Below, piece by piece: positions 16,827-27,090 of a stretch of 64,000 bases of DNA (position 1 is its first letter; every line of letters begins with the position of its first letter). A program made the position numbers and the translations under genes. Origin of the DNA: Corynebacterium pseudotuberculosis (GTDB taxonomy: Bacteria > Actinomycetota > Actinomycetes > Mycobacteriales > Mycobacteriaceae); assembly GCF_002155265.1 (NCBI RefSeq), contig NZ_CP021251.1, forward strand, positions 2,046,001-2,110,000. The letters are read 5' to 3'. The notes under the pieces were generated by a model. That model saw nothing but the letters and a program-made list of their open reading frames with translations, did not search any database and had not been told where the DNA came from.

Positions 16827-17912
16827 CTAAACGTTGAACTTAAACTCCACCACGTCGCCGTCGACCATCACGTAGTCTTTGCCTTCTTGACGGACTTTAC
16901 CCTGAGCCTTGGCCTCAGCCATGGAACCAGCGGCATCGAGGTCTGCGAAAGAGACGATCTCGGCTTTAATAAAGCCACGTTCAAAGTCAGTGTGGATCAC
17001 GCCGGCCGCCTGAGGAGCTGTGTCGCCCTGGTGAATAGTCCAGGCGCGGGATTCCTTGGGGCCCGCGGTGAGGTAGGTTTGCAAGCCGAGGGTGGCAAAC
17101 CCGGCTTTAGCCAAGGAATGCAGTCCGGGCTCGGTCTGTCCTACGGATTCAAGCAGCTCCATGGCCTCGTCTTCTTCGAGCTCGAGCAACTCTGTTTCAG
17201 TCTTTGCGTCTAGGAAGACGCAGTCAGCTGGAGCCACGAGGGCGGCGAGTTCTTGTTTACGTGCGTCGTCGGTAAGCACTGCTTCGTCGGAGTTGAAGAC
17301 GTAGAGGAAGGGCTTTGCCGTCATCAGATGGAGCTCGCGCACCTTGCTCAGATCCAATTCACCGTTCTTTGCGGCGCTGAACAGCGTGCGATCATCTTCC
17401 AACACGGCTTGTGCCTTCTTGGTCTCTTCGACGACCTCGGCCAAGTCTTTGTTCTTGCGAGCATCCTTTTCCAGACGAGGCAGAGCCTTTTCGATGGTCT
17501 GCAGGTCTGCAAGGATCAGCTCGGTGTTGATCACAGCGATATCTGCCATGGGATCAACCTTGCCGTCAACGTGGATCACGTTGTCATCGGCAAATGCTCG
17601 CACCACCTGGCAGATCGCGTCGGCTTCGCGGATATTGGCTAGGAAGGCGTTGCCCATTCCCTCACCCTCAGATGCGCCTTTCACAATGCCGGCAATGTCC
17701 ACAAAAGAGACAGTCGCGGGCAGGATGCGCTCGGAGCCGAAAATCTCGGCTAACCGGGTCAGGCGGACGTCGGGAAGCTCGACGAGGCCGACGTTCGGCT
17801 CGATGGTGGCAAACGGGTAGTTTGCAGCGAGGACGTCGTTACGGGTCAGGGCGTTAAAAAGGGTGGACTTGCCAACGTTAGGCAGGCCGACGATTCCAAG
17901 TGTTAGGCTCAC
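16827..17912 (-). CDS. ychF: Ribosome-associated ATPase YchF (OBG-family)
   Basis: A 361-residue YchF, an Obg-family P-loop protein that prefers ATP and binds ribosomes. The G1 motif GLPNVGKST is near the N-terminus, with G3 DIAGIVKGAS and switch GEGMGNAFL following, and a C-terminal TGS domain with GPKESRAWTI and HTDFERGFI. The GTG at 17912 (VSLTLGIVG) is chosen because the family starts MSLT.GIVG and an AGGAT site precedes it by about 10 bp; the frame is open 12 codons further. Monocistronic and divergent from the AI-2E-type gene. Confidence 0.93.
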   Translation of the reverse strand: MSLTLGIVGLPNVGKSTLFNALTRNDVLAANYPFATIEPNVGLVELPDVRLTRLAEIFGSERILPATVSFVDIAGIVKGASEGEGMGNAFLANIREADAICQVVRAFADDNVIHVDGKVDPMADIAVINTELILADLQTIEKALPRLEKDARKNKDLAEVVEETKKAQAVLEDDRTLFSAAKNGELDLSKVRELHLMTAKPFLYVFNSDEAVLTDDARKQELAALVAPADCVFLDAKTETELLELEEDEAMELLESVGQTEPGLHSLAKAGFATLGLQTYLTAGPKESRAWTIHQGDTAPQAAGVIHTDFERGFIKAEIVSFADLDAAGSMAEAKAQGKVRQEGKDYVMVDGDVVEFKFNV

Positions 17913-18078
17913 AGGCTCACATCCTAGCAACCCGGTTCCTAAGCCCAAACGTGCGCGCCCGGAAACCCCTCTGCTTTTATTCTTTTATTTGTGAAAGTCG
18001 AATCTATATAGGCGGAAAAGAGGGTAGCTACGGCGGTCCGCACTGATGCAAACCTTGCATATAAGGCACAATGTTGTT

Positions 18079-19620
18079 GTGACTTCGAATACTTCGCCCC
18101 AGGACCCCTCGAACACAAACCCTCTGCCAGAAGAGCTTGAGGCATTATTCGATCCGGAAGATGCCGGAAGGAGCCAAAGTTCCTTACGTTCGCCTTCCTC
18201 GCAACCCGCACCTCCACCAGAAAACGCCGATTCTCCAGTGCCCCACGAGGAATCGTCGGCAAGCTTTGTTCCGGACGCGGAGGCAACAGCCATTTTTGAG
18301 GAGCTCGAGCCGGGTTCCGAACGCACCCATATTGACCGCTCTGAAATTATCGCCGACGGGGTCAAAGTCTTAGCCCAATGGTGCATTCGCATTCTCATCA
18401 TTGCGGCGACAGGCTTTGCCGGTTGGTACCTCATCAAACAATTTTGGCGAGGTCTTCTCCCTGTTGTTTTGGCACTGATTGTCTGCACAGTGTTGTGGGC
18501 CCCCACGGCTTGGATGCGCAAAAGAGGAGTTCCCAGTGGTCTTGCCGCGCTAGTGAGTATTCTTGCCAGCTTTGGTTTTTTCGGCGGACTCATCTGGGTT
18601 ATCTCCCCTGATATAGCCCGTCAATCACAAACTTTGTACTTCCAGGCATTTGAAGGAGTCCAAAAAGTACAGCTCTGGCTTCAGGGGCCACCCTTCAATC
18701 TTGATTCAGATGAACTCGGCAATCGCGTTAATACTGCGGTGCAATGGTTCCAACGGCAAAGCGGGACCATCGCGGGCGAGATTTTTTCCGGCATCGGTAT
18801 AGCTACCTCCGTCTTAGTAACTATCGGTGTGGTCCTAGTCCTTACATTCTTTTTTCTCAAAGACGGAGAAGGATTCTTACCTTGGTTACGCAGCATCGTG
18901 GGCAAACGCGCGGGTTGGCACCTTACTGAGCTTCTCACCCGCTCCTGGATCACACTCGGGGGCTTTGTCCGCGCGCAGGCCCTGGTTTCGCTTGTCGACG
19001 CCATCTTCATCGGAGCCGGCCTTATCCTACTCGGCGTTCCCATGGCCTTAGCCCTTGCAGTGCTTACTTTTATTGCCGGCTTTATCCCCATCATCGGAGC
19101 GTTTGTTGCTGGTGCCCTCGCCGTTTTAGTGGCGCTTGTATCCTTGGGGCTTACCAAGGCCATCATCACGCTGGGTATCGTTATTGCGGTTCAACAGTTA
19201 GAGGGCAATGTCCTTTCTCCCTTGCTTCAATCGCGAGCAATGAATCTGCACCCAGTGATCGTTTTGGTCTCCGTGACTGTGGGTGGCGGGATTTTTGGAA
19301 TCATGGGGGCTTTCCTGGCCGTTCCTGCAGCCGCAATGATCGCTGTACTCTTCCGATATCTCCAAGATATGACGGCATTGCGAGCCGGCGAGAAATCAGC
19401 CGATGAGATCACCTTTGTTACTACGGCCGGCTCCATCACCGGAAAGTTTGGCGAGCGTCGCGGGAAAGAGCTACTAGAAAAACGCCGCCGCGAACAACAA
19501 AACCACAAGGCTGAAGATTCTCACGCTGAGCTCCCCGATGAAGGCATCACCAGGGCAGGGGCTATTTCTGCGCTAGATAAGCTAAACGACCTTATTCATT
19601 TCTTTGGCAAACATAAATAA
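18079..19620 (+). CDS. AI-2E family transporter (PerM/YdiK-like membrane protein)
   Basis: A roughly 513-residue protein with a Pro/Glu/Ser-rich cytoplasmic N-terminus of about 90 residues, then a membrane domain of about seven segments. The family core block LVDAIFIGAGLILLGVPMAL and FIPIIGAFVAGALAVLVAL are typical of AI-2E/PerM permeases, and EGNVLSPLLQSRAMNLHP is the family signature. It ends in a charged tail. The start is uncertain: GTG at 18079 (VTSNTS) or an ATG 11 codons upstream. The family has been linked to autoinducer-2 export, Na+/H+ antiport and other roles; the substrate here is unknown. Confidence 0.85.
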   Translation: MTSNTSPQDPSNTNPLPEELEALFDPEDAGRSQSSLRSPSSQPAPPPENADSPVPHEESSASFVPDAEATAIFEELEPGSERTHIDRSEIIADGVKVLAQWCIRILIIAATGFAGWYLIKQFWRGLLPVVLALIVCTVLWAPTAWMRKRGVPSGLAALVSILASFGFFGGLIWVISPDIARQSQTLYFQAFEGVQKVQLWLQGPPFNLDSDELGNRVNTAVQWFQRQSGTIAGEIFSGIGIATSVLVTIGVVLVLTFFFLKDGEGFLPWLRSIVGKRAGWHLTELLTRSWITLGGFVRAQALVSLVDAIFIGAGLILLGVPMALALAVLTFIAGFIPIIGAFVAGALAVLVALVSLGLTKAIITLGIVIAVQQLEGNVLSPLLQSRAMNLHPVIVLVSVTVGGGIFGIMGAFLAVPAAAMIAVLFRYLQDMTALRAGEKSADEITFVTTAGSITGKFGERRGKELLEKRRREQQNHKAEDSHAELPDEGITRAGAISALDKLNDLIHFFGKHK

Positions 19621-19695
19621 AGATATCTTTCATCATTCCCACGACACAACCTTATTAAATTCCTAAGATCGCACTCGTTGCGTAAGATAACAAAC

Positions 19696-20583
19696 GTGTC
19701 ACAAACGTCCGAAACTCGCCATCAAGCCCCAACGCAACAAGCATCGGGGCAGTTTTTCGGCATCTCTGTGTGGTCATCGATGTCGATCCTCGCGGCCGCG
19801 TTGATCACTGGACTACTGATCACGCTCTCTACGGGTGTCATTGGATGGCCTTTCCTAGCGCTCTTTGCCATCTTTGCTATCGTTTTTACGCTTCTCACTG
19901 AACCTCGAGGGCTCTTCCTCATGGTCGCAAGTATTCCGTTGCTCTATGCCATCGCGGTTCTTGCTACCGGCTGGTTTCTAGTGCAAGCCAATACAGCAGA
20001 TGGCGCTCCAATCCGCAGATCTCAGGTCATCACAGCTGCATATCCATTGACGCAGCATTTTCCGCTGCTTATCGCTGTCACTCTAGGGGCGGCACTCATC
20101 GCTGTTGCACGCGTTATGCTCTTGCGTCGTGGGGAAAAACGCATCACCAACGTCAATGCGAGTAACAGGATGCGTCAAACCGAAGCCAACAACCGCAGCC
20201 GCAGTGCGGCGAGAAAAGCTCGTGCTCAGGCCCAACGCAATCGCGGTGAGGCCACAGGCTCAAAAGTCACTGTCGACGAGCTCATGCGTCGTAATCGCGA
20301 ACAACCCCACAGGCCAAGAACCCCGCGTCCATCGCTGCACGATCCGGAACAACGCGTGCCCCGCACCTATGCACCGCGTCCCCGTTCAACGACTGCTCAA
20401 GACGCTGTCCCCCACACAGAGCAACGTCGTCCAAGCGCTGAACGCATACCGCAAAGAAACCAGACGCCGCAGCCTCAACCCCGGCGAATACCTCCCGAGC
20501 GTCCTATGCCGGAGCGTAAGCTCATAGATCCTGAGTTATCACGCCGCAAGACCCGGCGTTTTGATGACGATCTTTATAGCTAA
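19696..20583 (+). CDS. Membrane protein with basic, Pro/Arg-rich C-terminal tail
   Basis: About 295 residues. The N-terminal half holds four hydrophobic segments (about residues 25-45, 47-62, 68-90 and 118-140). The C-terminal half is disordered and very rich in Arg, Pro and Gln, with a KARAQAQRNRG basic run. It resembles the conserved actinobacterial membrane proteins encoded beside ispH (DUF6542-like); I do not recognise a function. GTG at 19696 (VSQTSETRHQ) is preferred over a TTG six codons earlier. It ends just before a strong bidirectional terminator. Confidence 0.7.
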   Translation: MSQTSETRHQAPTQQASGQFFGISVWSSMSILAAALITGLLITLSTGVIGWPFLALFAIFAIVFTLLTEPRGLFLMVASIPLLYAIAVLATGWFLVQANTADGAPIRRSQVITAAYPLTQHFPLLIAVTLGAALIAVARVMLLRRGEKRITNVNASNRMRQTEANNRSRSAARKARAQAQRNRGEATGSKVTVDELMRRNREQPHRPRTPRPSLHDPEQRVPRTYAPRPRSTTAQDAVPHTEQRRPSAERIPQRNQTPQPQPRRIPPERPMPERKLIDPELSRRKTRRFDDDLYS

Positions 20584-20588
20584 CAAAC

Positions 20589-20636
20589 ACCCCCCTCCTA
20601 GTCGCAGGAAGACAAACCCGCGACTAGGAGGGGGGT
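20589..20636. terminator. Bidirectional rho-independent terminator
   Basis: A perfect 17-bp inverted repeat (ACCCCCCTCCTAGTCGC with its complement, 14-nt loop) followed by AATTTTATGTTTTA on the plus strand. It lies between the convergent membrane protein and ispH genes. Both arms carry the CTAGGAG heptamer. Confidence 0.9.
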
Positions 20637-20647
20637 AATTTTATGTT

Positions 20648-21673
20648 TTAGTCTTTGACCCGGGGCGGACGCAGCTCGCGAGGCAAAGCGAAAGTGATCT
20701 TTTCTGCGGCGGTAGTAATTTCGCTGACGTTAGTAAAACCGAATGGCTCTAGATATTCCAAGACTCCTTGGACCAAGATCTCCGGAACTGATGCCCCAGA
20801 GGTCAATCCCACTGTGGTCACCCCGTTAAGCCACTCAGGATCAATCTGGTGGGCGTAATCCACCAAGTACGATGCCTTGGCACCTGCTTGCAACGCGACC
20901 TCGACTAATCGCTTTGAGTTGGACGAGTTCTGCGAGCCAACCACGATCACCAGATCGGATTCCTCGGCGATAGCTTTTACCGCTACCTGGCGGTTTTGGG
21001 TGGCATAACAGATGTCGTCGCTAGGAGGGTTTTGGAGGTGGCTAAACCTCTCATGCAGCTTATTCACAATCGTCATGGTCTCATCAACAGACAACGTGGT
21101 TTGCGATAACCAGATCAGTTTTTCATTGTCCAAAAAATCTGGGAGGGCAGCCACACCCTCAACCCCGTCGACTAGGTGGGTGACGTCGGGAGCCTCGCCT
21201 GCAGTGCCCTCTACCTCCTCGTGGCCCTCATGCCCCACAAGAAGGATGTGGTAGCCGTCGCGAGCAAAGCGCTTGACTTCATTGTGGACTTTTGTCACAA
21301 GGGGGCATGTGGCGTCAAGAGTTTTCAGGCTGAGCTGGCGCGCTTCCTCGTGTACAGCCGGGCTGACACCATGAGCTGAGAAGACTAGGTTAGCCCCCTC
21401 GGGAGTTTCGTCTGTCTCATCAACAAAGATGGCGCCTTTATCAGCAAGCATGTCAACCACGTAACGGTTGTGGACGATCTCTTTACGTACATACACGGGC
21501 GCGCCATATTTTTCTAAAGCACGTTCCACGGTCTCTACAGCTCGGTCTACTCCGGCACAATAGCCGCGAGGAGCCGCTACTAGGACACGTTTACCTTCGG
21601 TGTTGCCATCTCCGTGGCTATGGCTCGCGCTAGAAGCAGTGGCATCATGTGGGCGTTGGTCGGGTGATGTCAT
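20648..21673 (-). CDS. ispH: 4-hydroxy-3-methylbut-2-enyl diphosphate reductase
   Basis: A 341-residue IspH (LytB), the last enzyme of the MEP isoprenoid pathway, reducing HMBPP to IPP and DMAPP with a 4Fe-4S cluster. Cluster Cys residues are seen in [13 protein letters not shown] (about residue 39), [12 protein letters not shown] (about 120) and [10 protein letters not shown] (about 222). HDFS-type substrate His residues occur in IVHNRYVV and VGHEGHEEV, and the [12 protein letters not shown] block is typical. A Ser/His-rich N-terminal extension of about 25 residues precedes the core. It is divergent from xseA, as in related genomes. Confidence 0.95.
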   Translation of the reverse strand: MTSPDQRPHDATASSASHSHGDGNTEGKRVLVAAPRGYCAGVDRAVETVERALEKYGAPVYVRKEIVHNRYVVDMLADKGAIFVDETDETPEGANLVFSAHGVSPAVHEEARQLSLKTLDATCPLVTKVHNEVKRFARDGYHILLVGHEGHEEVEGTAGEAPDVTHLVDGVEGVAALPDFLDNEKLIWLSQTTLSVDETMTIVNKLHERFSHLQNPPSDDICYATQNRQVAVKAIAEESDLVIVVGSQNSSNSKRLVEVALQAGAKASYLVDYAHQIDPEWLNGVTTVGLTSGASVPEILVQGVLEYLEPFGFTNVSEITTAAEKITFALPRELRPPRVKD

Positions 21674-21772
21674 GACGACTAGCTTAAACCACTGCGCAAT
21701 TTACCAAGGCACTGTGCCGTATGCTTTTACAAGAACATATCTTTTACAGCGAAATGAAGATGGAGGCCATAC

Positions 21773-23014
21773 GTGGCTAGTTCGCCGAGTGCTCCGGAGC
21801 ACGCATGGCCGGTTCGCGAGCTCAACGCCAAGGTAAAAGGCTGGATTGAAAAGCTCGGACATCTGTGGGTCGAGGGACAAATCACACAGCTCAATGTGAA
21901 ACCGAGCTGGAAATTTTCCTATATCACCCTTCGCGATCCTGAGGCCGAGGCCAGCGTCCAGCTCACCTGCCCAACTCAACTTATCCGTTCGCTTACTACC
22001 CCTCTGGCCGATGGCGACAGAGTTGTGGTCTATGGAAAACCCGCGTTTTATACGGGTCGCGGCTCTTTTTCACTGTGGGTTACAGACATTCGCCCCGTAG
22101 GTATAGGAGAGCTTCTCGCCCGCATCGAGCGATTACGGCAGCAACTCGCACAGGAGGGGCTTTTCGACGCCCACCTCAAACGACCTCTCCCCTTCTTACC
22201 CAGAAACATCGGTTTGATCACTGGTCGAGGCTCAGCAGCTGAACGAGATGTTCTTGCTGTTGCTCAATCTCGTTGGCCGGAAGTCACCTTCACGGTTAGG
22301 AACACCGCGGTCCAAGGAGCCAGAGCAGTAACCGAGATTATTTCAGCGCTAGAGCAGCTCGATGCCGACCCCACTGTCGACGTCATCATCATTGCCCGCG
22401 GCGGCGGCTCAGTGGAAGACCTTCTTCCCTTTTCCGAGGAGTCCCTTCAGCGCGCGGTTGCTGCAGCTACTACCCCGGTAGTCTCTGCGATCGGCCATGA
22501 GCCCGATAATCCAGTTCTAGATAACGTTGCAGATCTTCGGGCGGCAACGCCTACCGACGCCGCCAAGCGAGTAGTTCCCGATGTGATCGCAGAACGCGAG
22601 TTGATAGCGGAACTGCGCTCCCGTAGTGCCGCAGCACTGCGCAGCTGGGTTCAGCGCGAGCACCATATGATCCAAGCCCTGCGTTCCCGCCCGGTTCTCG
22701 CAGATCCGTTGTCTATGGTTCAATCTCACACCGAAGACCTCAACAGAATGCTCGCCTCTATTCGCAAGGAAATCACTTACCAGCTCAATAATGAGCGATC
22801 TGTGATCGGCGCGCTGCGTGGCCAGGTCTCTGCGCTTGGTCCCGCAGCCACGCTCGCTCGTGGTTACGCAGTGGTTCAGGTCCTTCCACGAGATGGCACG
22901 CCACCTGAGGTGGTAACAACGATCGATCAGTCTCCTCCCGGCAGCCAGCTGCGCATTAGGGTTTCGGACGGCTCGATCACTGCCGCAAGCATGCAGACTT
23001 CACCTGCTGATTAG
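21773..23014 (+). CDS. xseA: Exodeoxyribonuclease VII large subunit
   Basis: A 413-residue large subunit of exonuclease VII, which degrades single-stranded DNA. The N-terminal OB-fold ([20 protein letters not shown]) is followed by the catalytic domain with [35 protein letters not shown] and [12 protein letters not shown]; a coiled-coil region and C-terminal ARGYAVVQ follow. Start is GTG at 21773, preceded at 6 bp by TGGAGG. It sits 51 bp upstream of xseB and forms an operon with it. Confidence 0.95.
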   Translation: MASSPSAPEHAWPVRELNAKVKGWIEKLGHLWVEGQITQLNVKPSWKFSYITLRDPEAEASVQLTCPTQLIRSLTTPLADGDRVVVYGKPAFYTGRGSFSLWVTDIRPVGIGELLARIERLRQQLAQEGLFDAHLKRPLPFLPRNIGLITGRGSAAERDVLAVAQSRWPEVTFTVRNTAVQGARAVTEIISALEQLDADPTVDVIIIARGGGSVEDLLPFSEESLQRAVAAATTPVVSAIGHEPDNPVLDNVADLRAATPTDAAKRVVPDVIAERELIAELRSRSAAALRSWVQREHHMIQALRSRPVLADPLSMVQSHTEDLNRMLASIRKEITYQLNNERSVIGALRGQVSALGPAATLARGYAVVQVLPRDGTPPEVVTTIDQSPPGSQLRIRVSDGSITAASMQTSPAD

Positions 23015-23065
23015 TTTTATGCACAACGCTCTTATCCAGATGAATAACAAATGAGGACAACTTTG

Positions 23066-23362
23066 ATGAATAGCGACGTGATTGGGCACGGAACCGGCGA
23101 AGCCGCCTTCACTGCCATTGAACAGCTCAGCTATGAGCAAGCCCGCAACGAGCTAGCGGAGATTGTTCGTATCCTGGAACTCGGCCAAATGAGCCTAGAC
23201 GAGTCCCTCAAGTATTGGGAACGCGGCGAAGCCCTTGCCAAACGCTGCGAGGAGCATTTGGCTGGAGCAGCGCACCGCGTGGAACAAGCATTAGAGATGG
23301 AAACAGAAAAAACTGTTGCAGCACAGGACGCCGCTGCAGAACAGGAGGATACCGCCCAATAG
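23066..23362 (+). CDS. xseB: Exodeoxyribonuclease VII small subunit
   Basis: About 98 residues. The family helix-turn-helix core is clear: [20 protein letters not shown] then [20 protein letters not shown]. It binds XseA to form the exonuclease VII complex. The Glu/Ala-rich tail is longer than usual. ATG at 23066 is preferred because an AGGA site lies about 10 bp upstream; an in-frame ATG five codons earlier overlaps that site. Confidence 0.93.
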   Translation: MNSDVIGHGTGEAAFTAIEQLSYEQARNELAEIVRILELGQMSLDESLKYWERGEALAKRCEEHLAGAAHRVEQALEMETEKTVAAQDAAAEQEDTAQ

Positions 23363-23414
23363 CCTCTCCATCAGGGAAAAAGACTTCTGGGGGCGTCGTA
23401 AAGCTTCTTCAATC

Positions 23415-23984
23415 CTATTGCGTAGAAATCGGCTCTGCTTTTATAACCCGAGAAATTAACTCATCAAATTGTTCCTTGGGTGCAGCGCCGCTGACTAGGA
23501 TGCGGGAATCGCCTAGGTCGGCGACCCAAAGCATGCGCACGCCCTCCTCTTCGGAGGTATATTCCGCAACGTTAATCCCTTCTACAACGTGAGAGCCAGT
23601 TTTCTCCCGAACGTTCGAATCAAATGCGGCAACGGCGTCTTTCTCGCTCAGGCCAGTCTGCTCCAATTGGATAAAAGACGCGCCATTTATCACCCAGCCG
23701 ACGACCGGCGCGGGGGTTCCCCCTAGGTCATCCCGGCGCGCTGAATTAGCCACCCACCCGGGGATCTCACCTGGGTAACGCACTGGAAAGCCCATACTGC
23801 GAGCTTCAAGATGCAGATACGTTTGTGCATCAACGGCATGGACAGGGCCATTTTCCGGCGTTCCTTTATTAAAGCTGCACATTCCGGTAAAACCAATGCT
23901 GAGAGCAGCAACAAGAAGGATCACGCCAAGAGACAAAACAATATCTCTGCCGTTCTGATAGATACGAGGTTTCTCCACAGCCAC
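23415..23984 (-). CDS. DUF4245 membrane-anchored protein
   Basis: About 189 residues: a short cytoplasmic N-terminus (EKPRIYQNGRDIVLSL), one membrane segment at about 18-37 with a Cys just after it, and an extracytoplasmic DUF4245 domain. The conserved GFPVRYPGEIPGWVANSAR and LWVADLGDSRILVSGAA blocks identify the family, which is restricted to actinobacteria and of unknown function. Several in-frame GTG/TTG starts exist within seven codons; GTG at 23984 is chosen for similarity to the usual MAxxKPRI start. It lies between xseB and glpX, the usual corynebacterial order. Confidence 0.8.
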   Translation of the reverse strand: MAVEKPRIYQNGRDIVLSLGVILLVAALSIGFTGMCSFNKGTPENGPVHAVDAQTYLHLEARSMGFPVRYPGEIPGWVANSARRDDLGGTPAPVVGWVINGASFIQLEQTGLSEKDAVAAFDSNVREKTGSHVVEGINVAEYTSEEEGVRMLWVADLGDSRILVSGAAPKEQFDELISRVIKAEPISTQ

Positions 23985-24115
23985 GCACAACAGTATGGCA
24001 TGACTAAGCCACGATCGTATGAAGAAGTCCTTTCCTGGTCGCTTCTTTCCCTACCTATTTTCTTGAATAGCTCCCCCTACATCCGTAGTGCAATGCCCGC
24101 CTCACTGGTTTAATT

Positions 24116-24144
24116 TTGCATAAGGGATCACATTTCCATACTTT
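24116..24144 (+). promoter_or_regulatory. Putative promoter upstream of glpX
   Basis: TTGCAT at 24116-24121 and TACTTT at 24139-24144, spaced 17 bp. Transcription would give an untranslated leader of about 130 nt before the glpX ATG. Supported only by motif match. Confidence 0.4.
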
Positions 24145-24281
24145 CGGGTGTGCTGGTCAACCACCTCAAGGCAAGAGGGTGCAAGAATGTATGGGTATCA
24201 AGAATCCCCCGTTAGGAACATCCCAGCGGAAGGGCTCGTTAAATTTCTGCAGAATATACAGGCGCCACAGGAGGCTCCCCC

Positions 24282-25292
24282 ATGACCAACCTTCATCCAG
24301 AAATTCCAGACCGTAACCTAGCTCTTGAACTCGTGCGTGTCACCGAGGCCGCCGCTTTAGCTTCAGGGCGATGGGTCGGTCGTGGAATGAAGAACGAAGG
24401 TGACGGCGCGGCCGTCGATGCAATGCGCAAACTCATTAATTCGGTCCAGATGCGCGGCGTTGTTGTTATCGGAGAGGGGGAAAAGGACGAAGCTCCGATG
24501 CTGTTCAACGGTGAAAACGTGGGAACCGGCGAGGGCGCTGAGGTGGATATCGCCGTAGATCCTATCGACGGCACAACGCTTATGGCGGAGGGCCGCCCCA
24601 ATGCGATCTCCGTGCTCGCTGCCGCAGAACGTGGTTCCATGTACGACCCGTCTGCAGTCTTCTACATGAAGAAAATCGCCGTAGGCCCCGAAGCCGCTGG
24701 CTCTATCGACATCGAGGCACCAGTTGCTCACAACATCAACGCCGTAGCAAAAGCAAAGAATATCGCACCCGACCAGGTTACTGTCGTGGTTCTTGACCGT
24801 CCTCGCCACTCGGACCTTATTAAGGACATCCGCGAGGCAGGCGCAAAGGTTCGGCTCATTCGTGATGGCGACGTTGCCGGCGCTGTAGCAGCAGCTCAAG
24901 AGACCAACTCCGTGGACATCATGATGGGTACAGGCGGCACCCCTGAAGGCATTATTACTGCATGTGCAATGAAGTGTATGGGCGGAGAGATTCAAGGCGT
25001 GCTCGCTCCTCGTGACGATGCAGAGGCTGACCGAGCACGTAGTGCGGGCCACGACCTCAATCAGGTCCTACTCACCAATGACTTAGTCAGCTCCGATAAC
25101 TGTTTCTTTGTGGCAACCGGTGTGACCAATGGAGATATGCTCCGCGGCGTAAGCTACCGAGCAAATGGTGCTACCACACGTTCCCTTGTGATGCGCTCTA
25201 AGTCTGGAACAATCCGCTACATCGAGTCTTCTCATAAACTGCAAAAATTACAGGAATACTCGATCGTCGATTATTCCAAGGTGACTAAGTAA
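24282..25292 (+). CDS. glpX: Class II fructose-1,6-bisphosphatase
   Basis: A 336-residue class II FBPase (GlpX), the gluconeogenic enzyme removing the C1 phosphate from fructose 1,6-bisphosphate. Metal-binding motifs are clear: [12 protein letters not shown] and [17 protein letters not shown] (about residues 62-103), plus the downstream [21 protein letters not shown] block. In corynebacteria it is the only FBPase known. A CAGGAGG site lies 8 bp before the ATG. Monocistronic, ending in a strong terminator at 25307. Confidence 0.95.
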   Translation: MTNLHPEIPDRNLALELVRVTEAAALASGRWVGRGMKNEGDGAAVDAMRKLINSVQMRGVVVIGEGEKDEAPMLFNGENVGTGEGAEVDIAVDPIDGTTLMAEGRPNAISVLAAAERGSMYDPSAVFYMKKIAVGPEAAGSIDIEAPVAHNINAVAKAKNIAPDQVTVVVLDRPRHSDLIKDIREAGAKVRLIRDGDVAGAVAAAQETNSVDIMMGTGGTPEGIITACAMKCMGGEIQGVLAPRDDAEADRARSAGHDLNQVLLTNDLVSSDNCFFVATGVTNGDMLRGVSYRANGATTRSLVMRSKSGTIRYIESSHKLQKLQEYSIVDYSKVTK

Positions 25293-25306
25293 GTCTCCCT
25301 GCTCTT

Positions 25307-25350
25307 ACGGTGGTCTAGCCAACAGCACGGCTAGGCCACCGTGGCTTTTA
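25307..25350 (+). terminator. Rho-independent terminator after glpX
   Basis: ACGGTGG-CTAGCC pairs with GGCTAG-CCACCGT across an AACAGCAC loop with one T/G mismatch pair in the stem, followed by GGCTTTTA. Confidence 0.85.
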
Positions 25351-25443
25351 CCCCCACGCTGCGGTATTCCAACGTTGAAGTGCGTCACATTACCCGCGAG
25401 CATCATATCCTAGCCACATACAGCAGATTTTTTCGGCATACTT

Positions 25444-25459
25444 GTACTCGTGTGAGTAC
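25444..25459. promoter_or_regulatory. Perfect short palindrome upstream of fumC
   Basis: GTACTC-GTGT-GAGTAC, 6-bp perfect arms, lies 97 bp before the fumC ATG in an otherwise non-coding stretch. It has the look of a repressor operator; no regulator is identified. Confidence 0.3.
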
Positions 25460-25555
25460 ATCGTCCTCCCGTTTTCTGTTCCGCATATCGGGTCTCTACG
25501 CCAGGACGGTGTCCACGACCAAGAGAAAATTCGTATCTACAAAGGTGGATCATTC

Positions 25556-26959
25556 ATGACTGAGCAGCAGTACCGCATTGAGCACGACACCATGGGTGAA
25601 GTAAAGGTTCCGATTGATGCCCTATGGCGAGCACAGACTCAGCGCGCTGTGGAGAACTTCCCTATCTCAGGTCGTGGACTGGAATCTGCACAGATCCGCG
25701 CAATGGGGTTGCTCAAAGCAGCTTGTGCACAGGTAAACAAGGATCGTGGCCTACTCGATACGGCACAGGCAGACGCTATTATCGCCGCAGCTAAAGAGGT
25801 TGCAGAGGGCAAACACGACGCACAGTTCCCCCTTGACGTGTTCCAAACGGGTTCCGGCACTTCTTCCAATATGAACGCCAACGAGGTCATCGCCTCCATT
25901 GCGCATGCAGCTGGCGTTGAGGTACACCCCAATGACCATGTCAACATGGGCCAGTCTTCCAACGACACCTTCCCCACTGCTACCCACGTTGCAGCAACCG
26001 AGGCCGCAGTTACAGACTTAATCCCCGGCCTAAAAGTTCTTCAGGAGTCTTTGGAGAAAAAAGCCAAGGAATGGGAAAACGTTGTTAAGTCCGGTCGTAC
26101 CCACCTTATGGATGCCGTCCCCGTAACTTTGGGGCAGGAGTTTGCCGGCTATGCGCGCCAGATCGAGGCTGGAATCGAGCGAGTCGAGGCTACGCTTCCC
26201 CGACTAGGAGAGCTACCTATCGGAGGAACTGCCGTTGGCACAGGCCTTAATACCCCCGCCGACTTCGGCGAGAAGGTTACTGCCGAGCTAGTCAGCCTAA
26301 CCGGCGTTAATGAGCTACGTCCTTGCGTAAATCATTTTGAGGCTCAGGCGGCTCGAGATGGGCTGGTGGAGTTTTCCGGCGCAATGCGCACTATCGCGGT
26401 ATCTCTAACCAAGATTGCCAACGACATTCGCTGGATGGGCTCCGGCCCCCTCACAGGCCTCGGCGAGATCCACTTGCCTGATCTGCAACCCGGGTCTTCC
26501 ATCATGCCAGGCAAGGTCAACCCAGTTCTGTGTGAAACCGCCACTCAGGTGGCCGCTCAGGTTATAGGCAACGACGCCGCTGTTGCATTTGGCGGCGCCC
26601 AGGGAGCATTCGAACTCAACGTTTTCATCCCTATGATGGCACGCAACGTACTTGAGTCTTCTCGCCTTCTAGCTAACACGGCACGCATCTTTGCCACCCG
26701 CCTAGTGGATGGCATTCAGCCAAATGAAGAACGCATGAAGACTCTTGCAGAGTCCTCACCTTCGATCGTGACCCCACTCAACTCTGCCATCGGCTATGAG
26801 AATGCAGCCAAGGTAGCCAAGACAGCCCTCAAGGAGGGCAAGACCATCCGCCAGACAGTCATTGATCTTGGATTTGTGGATGGTGAAAACCTCACGGAAG
26901 AAGAGATGGACAAGCGTCTCGACGTCCTAGCGATGTGCAACACGGATCGCGATAAGTAA
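25556..26959 (+). CDS. fumC: Class II fumarate hydratase
   Basis: A 467-residue FumC of the aspartase/fumarase superfamily, catalysing fumarate to malate in the TCA cycle. Active-site blocks are present: [15 protein letters not shown] (about residue 97), [11 protein letters not shown] (about 130), [11 protein letters not shown] (about 178) and the signature [11 protein letters not shown] (about 312). The chosen ATG ([19 protein letters not shown]) matches the family start and has an AAAGGTGG site; the frame is open 38 codons upstream but that part is not fumarase. Terminator follows. Confidence 0.95.
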   Translation: MTEQQYRIEHDTMGEVKVPIDALWRAQTQRAVENFPISGRGLESAQIRAMGLLKAACAQVNKDRGLLDTAQADAIIAAAKEVAEGKHDAQFPLDVFQTGSGTSSNMNANEVIASIAHAAGVEVHPNDHVNMGQSSNDTFPTATHVAATEAAVTDLIPGLKVLQESLEKKAKEWENVVKSGRTHLMDAVPVTLGQEFAGYARQIEAGIERVEATLPRLGELPIGGTAVGTGLNTPADFGEKVTAELVSLTGVNELRPCVNHFEAQAARDGLVEFSGAMRTIAVSLTKIANDIRWMGSGPLTGLGEIHLPDLQPGSSIMPGKVNPVLCETATQVAAQVIGNDAAVAFGGAQGAFELNVFIPMMARNVLESSRLLANTARIFATRLVDGIQPNEERMKTLAESSPSIVTPLNSAIGYENAAKVAKTALKEGKTIRQTVIDLGFVDGENLTEEEMDKRLDVLAMCNTDRDK

Positions 26960-26976
26960 AACGCAGACCCACTTCA

Positions 26977-27018
26977 AAGCCAGGAAAGTACTCACCGTAC
27001 TTTCCTGGCTTTTGTCTT
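26977..27018 (+). terminator. Rho-independent terminator after fumC
   Basis: A perfect 15-bp stem (AAGCCAGGAAAGTAC with its complement) with a TCACC loop, followed by TTTGTCTTT. Confidence 0.92.
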
Positions 27019-27053
27019 TCCAATGCTGTTTACGCCTTACCTACCACCACAAT

Positions 27054-27090
27054 TTTACACAGAGTAAATTATTGCACTAAGTTTACTTTT
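27054..27090 (+). promoter_or_regulatory. Promoter and operator of the first TetR-MFS operon
   Basis: TTTACA at 27054 and TAAGTT at 27078 form a plausible 18-bp-spaced promoter; the start point would fall at or next to the ATG, implying a leaderless mRNA. Within it AGTAAA (27063-27068) and TTTACT (27082-27087) form a spaced inverted repeat, a likely binding site for the TetR protein itself. Confidence 0.5.

Noticed and set aside
24363..25052. 229-codon minus-strand frame opposite glpX
   Set aside because: Antisense shadow, Cys/His-rich composition, no start signals.
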